Assembly: GCA_029573975.1 (NCBI GenBank)
Contig: JAKQBU010000561.1
Coordinates: 1-5,283, forward strand
Direction: 5' to 3'
Length of the DNA: 5,283 bases
Source: Planctomycetota bacterium
Lineage (GTDB): Bacteria > Planctomycetota > Phycisphaerae > Sedimentisphaerales > SM23-30
Positions 1 through 5,283 of the stretch are shown here, one piece after another. Each line of letters opens with the position of its first letter. Position 1 is the first letter of the stretch. A program made the position numbers and the translations under genes. The notes beneath the pieces were generated by a model that worked only from the letters and a program-made list of their open reading frames with translations, ran no database searches and was not told the DNA's origin.

Positions 1-710
1 GCATGTTGGCAGAGGACTTGAGGCCCAACCGGCTGGAGCGGTCAAAGCTGGCGATCCGCGACTGCCTCGACCGGCTGAAGGGCGACCGCGTGGCGCTGGT
101 GGCCTTTGCCGGAACCGCGGCGGTGAAGTGCCCGCTCACGCTGGATTACGGCTTCTTCCGCATGATGCTGGAGGATCTGTCCCCAGGTAGCATCGCCCGG
201 GGCGGCACCATGATCGGCGATGCCATTCGCAAGGCCGAAAAAGAGGTCTTCGATCAGCGGGAGCGGGATTTCAAGGATATCATCCTGATTACCGATGGGG
301 AGGATCAGGACAGTTTCCCGCTCGAGGCGGCCAAAGACGCCGCCCAGGAAGGCATCCGGATTTTTGCGATCGGGCTGGGTAATGAGCAGGAAGGCAGCCG
401 GATACCGATTACCGGGCCGAATGGGGAAAAGACCTTTTTGAAATACAAGGGGGAGGAGGTGTGGTCGATTCTCAATGGCGACGCCCTGCGGGAGATTGTG
501 TTCGCCACGCCCGGTGGAAAATATCTGAATGTGGCAACCGGCAACTTCAATCTGGCTGAATTTTACGAAACCGTGATGGCTACTTCGGAAAAGAAAGAGT
601 TGGAATCGACTACCGTACTGCGATATGATGAAAAATTCCAGATATTCCTGGCATTGGCGCTGGGACTACTGGTGATCGAGGCAATGATCAGTGAGCGTAA
701 AAAGATATAG
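1..710 (+). CDS. batB: BatB-like VWA-domain inner-membrane protein, C-terminal part (5' truncated by window edge)
   Basis: This is a von Willebrand factor A protein of the Bat family, probably anchored in the inner membrane with its VWA domain in the periplasm. The first ATG (position 3) is internal. Family members read D-x-S-x-S-M-L-A-x-D at this point, and bases 1-2 (gc) fit the end of the last MIDAS serine codon, so the N-terminal membrane segment and the DxSxS motif lie upstream of the window. Numbering from that Met, the conserved 'PNRLERSKLAI' helix is at 8-18, 'LVAFAGTA' at 32-39, the MIDAS Thr in 'GGTMIGDAI' at T69, and the MIDAS Asp in 'LITDGED' at D98. The family's C-terminal region follows (G-x-x-IP, then 'ATPGGKYLNVATGN'). 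A closing TM helix spans about 212-229, with a basic tail (ERKKI). About 100 N-terminal residues are missing compared with the usual 320-350. It overlaps the next gene by 20 bp. Its place directly before a TPR gene favours BatB, but BatA cannot be excluded because the two are close paralogues. Confidence 0.9.
   Translation, partial: MLAEDLRPNRLERSKLAIRDCLDRLKGDRVALVAFAGTAAVKCPLTLDYGFFRMMLEDLSPGSIARGGTMIGDAIRKAEKEVFDQRERDFKDIILITDGEDQDSFPLEAAKDAAQEGIRIFAIGLGNEQEGSRIPITGPNGEKTFLKYKGEEVWSILNGDALREIVFATPGGKYLNVATGNFNLAEFYETVMATSEKKELESTTVLRYDEKFQIFLALALGLLVIEAMISERKKI
678..681 (+). promoter_or_regulatory. Ribosome binding site for the GTG-initiated batC
   Basis: A GAGG core lies 9 nt upstream of the GTG at 691, inside the end of the upstream VWA gene. 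It supports the GTG start over the in-frame ATG at 721, which would lose the charged n-region (SVKRY) of the signal peptide. Confidence 0.55.
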
Positions 711-1905
711 TCTGATAGCGATGGCCTTGTGGCTGTTACTCCCGGCAGTGAGCCTGCTGGCGCAGTCGGCTGCGCAAATTGTCAAAGAGGGAAACCAGTC
801 GTATCAGGCGGGCAACTATGATGAGGCGCTGAAGCAATATCAGCAGCCGCTGCTGGAAGGGCCGGAGGACCCGGTAATCCAGTACAATAAGGCCAACTGT
901 TTTTATAAACTGGACGACCTGGAACAGGCGATGAATTTGTACCGGGAGGTTTCGGCCGAGAGTAAGGACATGGAACTGGTGGCGCGGGCGAAATTCAATC
1001 TGGGCAATTGCTACTTTCAGCAGGGGATGAAACAGCGGGACAGCGATCTGCAAAAGGCGGTGGAGGCCTTTACCACCAGTATCCACCAGTACCGGGAGGT
1101 CTTGAAGATTCATCCGGATGATGCGGAGGCCACCCATAATATTGCGGTGATCCGGCTGATCATGAAGGATATTGTGGATCAGTTAAAAAAACAGCAGGAG
1201 CAGCAGAAACAACAGCAGCAACAGCAGGACCTGGCCGAGAAGATCAAGAAGCTGCTGGAACGGCAGACGGCCCTGGCCCAGCAGACGGGGCAATTGCCGC
1301 AAAATCCCGCCGACCAGAAGCAGGAGGATTTTAACCAGTTTGCCGAACAGCAGAAAACTTTGCGGAAGGATACCGCCGATGCCCAAACGGAAGCCCAGCA
1401 GATGATGCAGCAGCAGGAGCAAGCCCAGGCGCAGGCCCAGCAAAACGGACAGGCAACGCCAGACCCGAACACCGCTCAAAAAATGGAACAAAACCGAAAA
1501 ATCCTGGAGACTGTGAATAGTGAATTAGGGCAGGCAACCCAGCACCAGCAGTCGGCTGCGGATCAGCTTCACCAGACACAGCCCCAGCCGGCCCTGGAGG
1601 CGGAAAACGCTGCGATAGAGAATTTGAAAAAGGCCCTGGATGCCTTCCCCAAACAACAACAACAACAGCAGCAGCAAGAACAAAAAGATCAACAAGAGCA
1701 GGAAAAACAGCAGGAACAGCAGCAACAAGAGCAACAGGAAAAACAGCAAGAGGAAAATCAGCAGGAGGAGCAGCCGCAGCCCCAGGAAGAAATGCAGGCA
1801 CCGGACGCCACTGCCCAGCAGATTCTGGATGAGGAAAGACGCCGCAATGAGGAAAAACAGAAAGTGCGGATCGGCGGCTATAAACCGGTGGAGAGGGACT
1901 GGTAG
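691..1905 (+). CDS. batC: BatC-like secreted TPR protein with Gln/Glu-rich C-terminal region
   Basis: 404 residues from a GTG start. Residues 1-24 form a Sec signal peptide: basic start VKRY, hydrophobic core, and a cleavage-like site near SLLA-Q. The mature protein is therefore expected in the periplasm. TPR units follow at about 27-60 ('GNQSYQAGNYDEALKQY'), 61-94 ('YNKANCFYKLDDLEQAMNLY') and 98-156 ('AKFNLGNCYFQQG', with an inserted loop, then 'HPDDAEATHNIAVI'). A first Q-rich stretch (168-179) leads into a predicted helical/coiled-coil segment (180-320) containing 'HQQSAADQL...ALEAENAAIENLKKAL'. A second, longer Q/E/K tract covers 322-365. The last residues, 'KPVERDW', match the V-(E/D)-K/R-DW ending that I recall in BatC/TPR proteins of Bat operons. 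The TPRs probably bind partner Bat proteins, and the Q-rich part looks like a flexible or coiled spacer. The stop codon abuts the batD start. The family assignment rests on domain order and gene order; the exact function is unknown. Confidence 0.88.
   Translation: MSVKRYSLIAMALWLLLPAVSLLAQSAAQIVKEGNQSYQAGNYDEALKQYQQPLLEGPEDPVIQYNKANCFYKLDDLEQAMNLYREVSAESKDMELVARAKFNLGNCYFQQGMKQRDSDLQKAVEAFTTSIHQYREVLKIHPDDAEATHNIAVIRLIMKDIVDQLKKQQEQQKQQQQQQDLAEKIKKLLERQTALAQQTGQLPQNPADQKQEDFNQFAEQQKTLRKDTADAQTEAQQMMQQQEQAQAQAQQNGQATPDPNTAQKMEQNRKILETVNSELGQATQHQQSAADQLHQTQPQPALEAENAAIENLKKALDAFPKQQQQQQQQEQKDQQEQEKQQEQQQQEQQEKQQEENQQEEQPQPQEEMQAPDATAQQILDEERRRNEEKQKVRIGGYKPVERDW
1192..1227 (+). repeat. First CAG/CAA (Gln) low-complexity tract in batC
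   Basis: Twelve codons (residues 168-179) made almost only of CAG/CAA, with one GAG and one AAA. It lies directly after the TPR region and starts the helical spacer. Any loss or gain of whole triplets here would stay in frame. Confidence 0.7.
1654..1785 (+). repeat. Long Gln/Glu/Lys low-complexity tract in batC
   Basis: These 44 codons (residues 322-365) are mainly CAA/CAG with interspersed GAA/GAG and AAA. The purest part is eight consecutive Gln codons at 1654-1677 (four CAA, three CAG, one CAA). The mixed codons show that it is not a perfect microsatellite, which should limit slippage. The composition produces long Leu-rich open frames on the opposite strand that are not genes. Confidence 0.85.
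1890..1897 (+). promoter_or_regulatory. Ribosome binding site for batD
   Basis: A purine-rich GGAGAGGG sequence lies within the last codons of batC, 8 nt before the ATG at 1906. It supports that start and suggests that ribosomes finishing batC re-initiate on batD. Confidence 0.65.
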
Positions 1906-3783
1906 ATGAACGGGAAGAAATCTATTTTTACCATTTTGACGGCCGTCTTGGTTTTCTGCCTTACCGCGCTGAATGCCGGCGGTGAAAATATCCGGGTGTA
2001 TAGTGCGGTGCAGGAAGGGGATATCTATCAGGGCGAGCCGTTCCAGTACCAGATCATTATCGATGGTTCCGACCAGCCTGGGAAGGCTGATGTCACCCCT
2101 TTGCAGCCATGGTCGCCGCAAAGCATCCGCGGACAGAACATTTCCCAAACCAGCATCACCATTAGTAACGGCAGGCAGAGCCAGAACGTAGTCAAACGCT
2201 ATGTAATGATCTATCAACTGACCGCCGCAAAGACGGGCGTTAACCGATTGCCGGCGGTGACGGTGGAAATCGAAGGGAATAAGTATCAGACCAATCCGGT
2301 GGAGGTGAATATTCTCGCGCCGCAAACCAGCGATAAGATTCATCTGGAAATGACCCTCTCGGATACCAAATGCTATGTGGGTCAGCCGGTTATCATGACC
2401 GTGAACTGGTACATTCAGCGGGATCTGGTGCAGAACCGCAGCATCGGAAACTTTTCCTTTTCCGTACCTGCCTGGCTGGATGAGGAGGATTTTATTTTCG
2501 AAGAGGCCGCCGAGGAACAGGTTTCGAAAGATCAGCTTTTGCAGGTTAATGTTAACAATGCCGCTTTGGTGGCCTCACAGAGTCCCGCCGACTATCAAGG
2601 GCAAAACTGCGTAAAAGTATTTTTTCGTAAAATTCTCATTCCGAAAAAAGAAGGCACCCTTCAGATCCCAGCAGCCGCCCTTTCCTGTGAAATCGCCACG
2701 GCCCGATCGTCCCGAAGCCGCGATCCATTTGACAGCATGTTTGATAATGTTTTTTCGCGGAGGGAATACAAACGGTTTCAGGCAGCCTCCCAGCCGGCGG
2801 CCCTGGAAGTCAGACCGCTGCCGGAGGATGGGAAACCAGCCAATTTTAACGGCCTGGTGGGACGTTATTCCATCCAGACTTCGGCCCAGCCGACCGAGGT
2901 AAATGTCGGCGATCCGATAACCCTGACCATCCAAATTACGGGAGATTTGCTAAAGAGGGTGACGACACCGGATTTGAATGCGATTGCCCCACTGGCGGAG
3001 AATTTCAAAATCCCTGCCGACCAGTCTGCCCCGAAAGTGGAAGGAAATCAAAAGATATTCACCCAGACCATCCGGGCCAATCATGCCGAGGTGACCGAGA
3101 TTCCCGGCATTCCGTTAAGTTTTTTTGATGTTGAGGAAGGCAAATATGTAACCGTGTACAGCGTCCCGATTCCGCTGAAGGTCAGCAAAACGGAAAACGT
3201 AACGGCGGCCCAGGCGGAAGGAATCAGTATCAGCCCGCAAACCCGTAAACTGGAGGCGGTCCGCCAGGAAATCGCCGCCAACTACGAAGGGCCGCTGCTG
3301 CTGGTCAATGCCGGTTTTTCCCCCGTGCGGGCGCTTACCCAGCCGGGTTTTCTGGTTTTATGGGGTGGTCCGCCGGTTCTATTTTTAATTATGATCCTGA
3401 TTCGACTGGCCCGGCGGAGCGATCCGGCGCGGCAGGCGGCCCGGCGACAGGCAGGCGCGGCTGGTACGGCCATTGCAAAATTACATCGGCTGAAAGACCT
3501 ACGGGAGGCAGACGCGAAAACCTTCCATTCGGAGCTGGCGGAAATCCTGCGGGCGTTTATCGGCGACCGTTACCATCGCGTATCGACTTCTCTGACGGCG
3601 CAGGATTGCAGGGGACTGCTGCTGGAGAACGGGCAGGATTCAGAAGCGGCGGAACGGTTCGGAGCCATTCTTCAGACCTGTGAGGAAAGCCGCTTTGCTG
3701 CCAACGCCGGTGATGCGGTTGCCATTGATCCGGAGGAAATCAAGGATTTGCTGAAACAATTGAGCAAGAAAAGCAGAAAATGA
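1906..3783 (+). CDS. batD: BatD family protein (oxygen-tolerance type), membrane-anchored beta-sandwich protein with cytosolic C-terminal domain
   Basis: 625 residues. The signal peptide is about 1-24 (MNGKK, then a hydrophobic core ending LNA-GG). C18 is preceded by Phe, so it does not make a good lipobox. Three Ig-like beta-sandwich regions follow: about 28-138 (opens 'YSAVQEGDIYQGEPFQYQI', closes 'RLPAVTVEIEGNKYQTNPVEV'), about 144-303 ('CYVGQPVIMTVNWYI', later 'KKEGTLQIPAAAL'), and about 318-427 ('YSIQTSAQPTEVNVGDPITL', closing 'TEIPGIPLSFFDVEEGKYVTVYSVPIPL'). These 'GxxxIPAxxx' and 'VGDPITL' signatures are typical of BatD. One TM helix at about 482-500 is followed by basic residues (RLARR), so residues 501-625 should be cytosolic. 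That tail is helical and resembles DUF4381-like tails ('AEILRAFIGDRYHRVSTSLTAQD', later 'EESRFA'). The protein probably places periplasmic adhesion-like domains next to the VWA proteins. The ATG directly follows the batC stop, and the end overlaps batE by ATGA. Family call is firm; the molecular role is unknown. Confidence 0.93.
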   Translation: MNGKKSIFTILTAVLVFCLTALNAGGENIRVYSAVQEGDIYQGEPFQYQIIIDGSDQPGKADVTPLQPWSPQSIRGQNISQTSITISNGRQSQNVVKRYVMIYQLTAAKTGVNRLPAVTVEIEGNKYQTNPVEVNILAPQTSDKIHLEMTLSDTKCYVGQPVIMTVNWYIQRDLVQNRSIGNFSFSVPAWLDEEDFIFEEAAEEQVSKDQLLQVNVNNAALVASQSPADYQGQNCVKVFFRKILIPKKEGTLQIPAAALSCEIATARSSRSRDPFDSMFDNVFSRREYKRFQAASQPAALEVRPLPEDGKPANFNGLVGRYSIQTSAQPTEVNVGDPITLTIQITGDLLKRVTTPDLNAIAPLAENFKIPADQSAPKVEGNQKIFTQTIRANHAEVTEIPGIPLSFFDVEEGKYVTVYSVPIPLKVSKTENVTAAQAEGISISPQTRKLEAVRQEIAANYEGPLLLVNAGFSPVRALTQPGFLVLWGGPPVLFLIMILIRLARRSDPARQAARRQAGAAGTAIAKLHRLKDLREADAKTFHSELAEILRAFIGDRYHRVSTSLTAQDCRGLLLENGQDSEAAERFGAILQTCEESRFAANAGDAVAIDPEEIKDLLKQLSKKSRK

Positions 3784-4586
3784 AAAAAGGATTGTGGATT
3801 ATAGGGATGATCGTACTGCTGGCGGCCCCGGCTGTGCAGGCGAAACTGACGACGGAAGAGGCTTATCGGCTGGCCAACGAGGCCCAACTGGCATTCCGGC
3901 AGGGCAACGAACAGGTACGTTCCGATCCGGCCGCCGCCCGCGATGAATACGATCAGGCAATTCTCCGGTATCGGAAATTAATCGAGGAAGGCGGGATTGC
4001 CAACCAGTATCTGTATTACAACCTCGGCAACGCCTATCTGCTCAAGGGGGAGCTGGGCCGGGCGATTGTGAATTACCGGCGGGCGGAAAAATCAGGAGGA
4101 ACTCATCCTGAGCTGGAAGCCAATCTGACTTTTGCGCGGACCAAACGGCTGGATCAGATCCCCGTACAGGCGGAAAAACGCGTGCTGCACACCCTGTTTT
4201 TCTGGCATTACGACTTCAGCCTGCGCAGCCGGTTTGTGATGGCGGGCATTTTTTGGATCCTGGCCTGGCTGGCGGGCATCCTCTGGCTGTGGGGACGTCA
4301 ATGGATTCGCTGGATACCGCTGGGAGCGATGGTGATTGCCCTTGGTCTGGCCGGTTCGGTGTTTTTGGAGAGCTTCCGCTCCTATAAAAATCCCCAGGGT
4401 GTTATTATCTCCGAGAGTGTTACCGCCCGGCAGGGCGATGGTGATAACTACGCCGAAAGCTTCAAGCAGCCCCTCCATGCCGGGACGGAATTTGACCTGC
4501 TCGAGCAGCGCAGCGGCTGGCTCCGCATCCGCCTGGCCAATGATACCCAGACGTGGATTCCCAGCAGCGATGCCGAACTCATATAA
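3780..4586 (+). CDS. batE: BatE-like protein: signal peptide, TPR, two TM helices, SH3-like domain
   Basis: 268 residues. The signal peptide is 1-21 (MKKG, hydrophobic core, AVQA-K). A TPR region covers about 28-122, with a loop in the first unit ('AYRLANEAQLAFRQGNEQ...') and a clear canonical unit 'YYNLGNAYLLKGELGRAIVNYRRA' at about 79-102. Two hydrophobic helices lie at about 154-171 ('AGIFWILAWLAGILWLW') and 178-196 (ending 'GLAGSVFLES'). The C-terminal 206-266 is a bacterial SH3-like (SH3b) fold: 'GVIISESVTARQGDGDN', then 'LHAGTEFDLLEQRSGWLRIRL' and 'TWIPSSDAELI'. With a cleaved signal peptide and two TM helices, both the TPR and SH3b parts should face the periplasm. This order is the usual one for BatE at the end of Bat operons. 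The start is set by the ATGA overlap with batD. No good Shine-Dalgarno sequence is visible, only A-rich sequence, so expression probably depends on translational coupling. SH3b may bind cell-wall material or partner proteins; this is inference. Confidence 0.9.
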   Translation: MKKGLWIIGMIVLLAAPAVQAKLTTEEAYRLANEAQLAFRQGNEQVRSDPAAARDEYDQAILRYRKLIEEGGIANQYLYYNLGNAYLLKGELGRAIVNYRRAEKSGGTHPELEANLTFARTKRLDQIPVQAEKRVLHTLFFWHYDFSLRSRFVMAGIFWILAWLAGILWLWGRQWIRWIPLGAMVIALGLAGSVFLESFRSYKNPQGVIISESVTARQGDGDNYAESFKQPLHAGTEFDLLEQRSGWLRIRLANDTQTWIPSSDAELI

Positions 4587-4593
4587 ATAATCC

Positions 4594-4607
4594 GCTGGTA
4601 AACCAGC
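4594..4607. terminator. Small hairpin in the convergent intergenic gap, possible weak terminator
   Basis: GCTGG-TAAA-CCAGC forms a 5-bp stem with a 4-nt loop, 7 nt after the batE stop. On the + strand it is not followed by a U-run. On the - strand the following bases are AT-rich (GGATTATTTATA) but not a true U-tract. It may slow polymerase or protect the 3' end, and it sits where both transcripts should end. The rest of the 52-bp gap (4587-4638) shows nothing else recognisable, apart from a 9-bp direct repeat CCAGCAGCG at 4561-4569 and 4603-4611 that is probably chance. Confidence 0.3.
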
Positions 4608-4638
4608 AGCGTGTGTACCATTTCAAAAAAGGTTGGGA

Positions 4639-5283
4639 TTATTTCAGGAAGATGTCCATGCCGCAGGGGCCGCAGCGGAAGCGGAGTTCGAGGCAATGGT
4701 TTTCCCGGTCGGTGAGGAGGAGGGGGGCGGCGGACTGGCCGGGATGGGAGCTGGGGCAGAGGTTTAGCTGGCGGCGCAGGCAGTATTTGGTACGCATAAG
4801 GATTTTGCCGGTAAGGTCCAGGCCGGTTTCGGCGGCAGGATCGATTTTAGCGACACCATGCCGGCGGTAATAGGCCCGGGCCTTGTCGTTGAGGACATTG
4901 CCGCGATAGTCAAGCGAGGCAAGGGGGTAGGGTACATCGTTTTTTATGATCCCACCGGGTAATATGGGGCGGTTTTGGAGACGGACTTCCAGCAGGGCTT
5001 CCGTCAGATCATTTCGCAGCCGATTCAGCAGGGAGACGGGAAAGAAGTAGATGGTTTCCAGGTCGATGGCGACGGAGATGCAGGTAAAGATGGTCTGCCC
5101 CAGTTTTTGCAGTTGCTGCATAATGGTCCGGCGGGCGGCGTCCGGATTTTTTGCCGGTATTTTGGGGTGGTCAGTCGATACGGAGGCGGAGAGGCCATCT
5201 TCGTCAATGCCTTCCAGGGCCACAGCCTGCGAGGTCTCGTAGAGGCGCATCCGAAGGGCGATTTTCCGCTGGGTGGGAATGGT
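4639..5283 (-). CDS. U32 family peptidase, C-terminal part with collagenase-like (DUF3656) domain; N-terminus outside the window
   Basis: The reading frame stays open to the window edge (the last codons read T-I-P-T-Q-R-K-I-A-L-R before the first in-window Met at 5250), so that Met is not the start and 214 C-terminal residues are seen. They match the tail of U32 proteins of the YdcP/RlhA and 'collagenase' group. A beta-rich DUF3656-like part (about 1-110) includes 'QLQKLGQTIF' and 'YFFPVSLLNRLRNDLTEALL'. Then come 'LDYRGNVLNDKARAYYRRHGV' and the closing Cys motifs 'TKYCLRRQLNLCP' and 'RCGPCGMDI'. From the window edge the four cysteines are at about 168, 176, 204 and 207 (CX7C...CX2C), a likely metal or Fe-S site. 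The catalytic U32 core lies upstream of what is visible. E. coli RlhA, a relative, acts in 23S rRNA C2501 hydroxylation, while others are called proteases; which applies here cannot be decided. The gene converges on the bat operon with 52 bp between stops, and no functional link is implied. Confidence 0.88.
   Translation of the reverse strand, partial: TIPTQRKIALRMRLYETSQAVALEGIDEDGLSASVSTDHPKIPAKNPDAARRTIMQQLQKLGQTIFTCISVAIDLETIYFFPVSLLNRLRNDLTEALLEVRLQNRPILPGGIIKNDVPYPLASLDYRGNVLNDKARAYYRRHGVAKIDPAAETGLDLTGKILMRTKYCLRRQLNLCPSSHPGQSAAPLLLTDRENHCLELRFRCGPCGMDIFLK

Noticed and set aside
1185..1191. A7 run in batC (A AAA AAA in frame), a possible -1 slippery site or transcriptional slippage site
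   Set aside because: The full-length frame gives the expected BatC with its conserved end. The -1 frame gives only an Ala/Gly/Thr-rich extension that stops after roughly 45 codons, and I see no stimulatory stem-loop.
1331..1801. 156-residue Ala/Val/Pro-rich open frame on the minus strand, with similar Cys- or Leu-rich frames at 1179-1491
   Set aside because: These are composition shadows of the repetitive Gln-rich batC coding sequence, with no coherent domain pattern.
1640..1909. 89-residue Asn/Ser/Lys-rich open frame on the plus strand
   Set aside because: It is the shifted reading of the CAA/CAG/GAA tract in batC. Its low-complexity composition is fully explained by that.
1906..1980. Possible lipoprotein signal in BatD (Cys18)
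   Set aside because: The residues before Cys are L-V-F, and Phe at -1 does not fit the lipobox. An ordinary signal peptidase I site near residue 24 fits better.
1525..2343. 272-residue open frame on the minus strand with a Leu-rich stretch that resembles a membrane protein
   Set aside because: It is antisense to the CAG/CAA tract of batC (CTG/TTG read as Leu) and crosses the batC/batD junction. The + strand frames have clear homology, and this frame has no RBS or recognisable domain.
4092..4478. 128-residue open frame on the minus strand, antisense to batE
   Set aside because: No recognisable domain or RBS, and it lies fully within a gene with clear TPR/TM/SH3b architecture.
5051..5242. 63-residue open frame on the plus strand, antisense to the U32 gene
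   Set aside because: It is a shadow of the clearly homologous U32 coding frame, with no independent support.

Overview
This window holds the tail of a Bat-type operon (named after Bacteroides aerotolerance) on the + strand. It meets, head-on, the end of a U32-family peptidase gene on the - strand. In order: a VWA-domain membrane protein missing its N-terminus (BatA/BatB type, 1-710), a secreted TPR protein with a long Gln/Glu-rich tail (BatC type, 691-1905), a large membrane-anchored beta-sandwich protein (BatD, 1906-3783), a TPR/two-TM/SH3-like protein (BatE type, 3780-4586), and the C-terminal 214 residues of a U32 peptidase with its collagenase-like/DUF3656 domain (4639-5283, minus strand).

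The four bat genes are packed so tightly that they almost certainly form one transcript with coupled translation. batB and batC overlap by 20 bp, batC and batD abut with no gap, and batD and batE share an ATGA overlap. No promoter is visible, because the operon starts upstream. In known Bat loci a MoxR-type AAA+ ATPase, a DUF58 protein and a first VWA protein (BatA) usually precede this point, so they are expected to the left but cannot be seen here. The proteins probably form an envelope assembly: VWA and BatD domains outside the inner membrane and anchored to it, with TPR scaffolds (BatC, BatE) in the periplasm. The biochemical role of the complex is not settled. Aerotolerance, stress tolerance and envelope integrity have been proposed.

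The organism is a diderm (Gram-negative-type) bacterium of moderate GC content. VWA and TPR proteins as separate genes followed by BatD and BatE is the arrangement of Bacteroidota, Spirochaetota and Planctomycetota/PVC bacteria; in many Proteobacteria the VWA and TPR parts are fused. The moderate GC, the BatD with a C-terminal cytosolic helical domain, and the style of the U32 protein make me lean towards Planctomycetota or a related PVC lineage, but this is a weak inference.

The only non-coding stretch is the 52-bp convergent gap (4587-4638), which contains a small hairpin. I find no RNA genes, mobile elements or CRISPR, and no clear evidence of an undescribed system. The points most worth a second look are the Q-rich tracts of BatC, the extra cytosolic domain on BatD and the four-cysteine signature of the U32 C-terminus.
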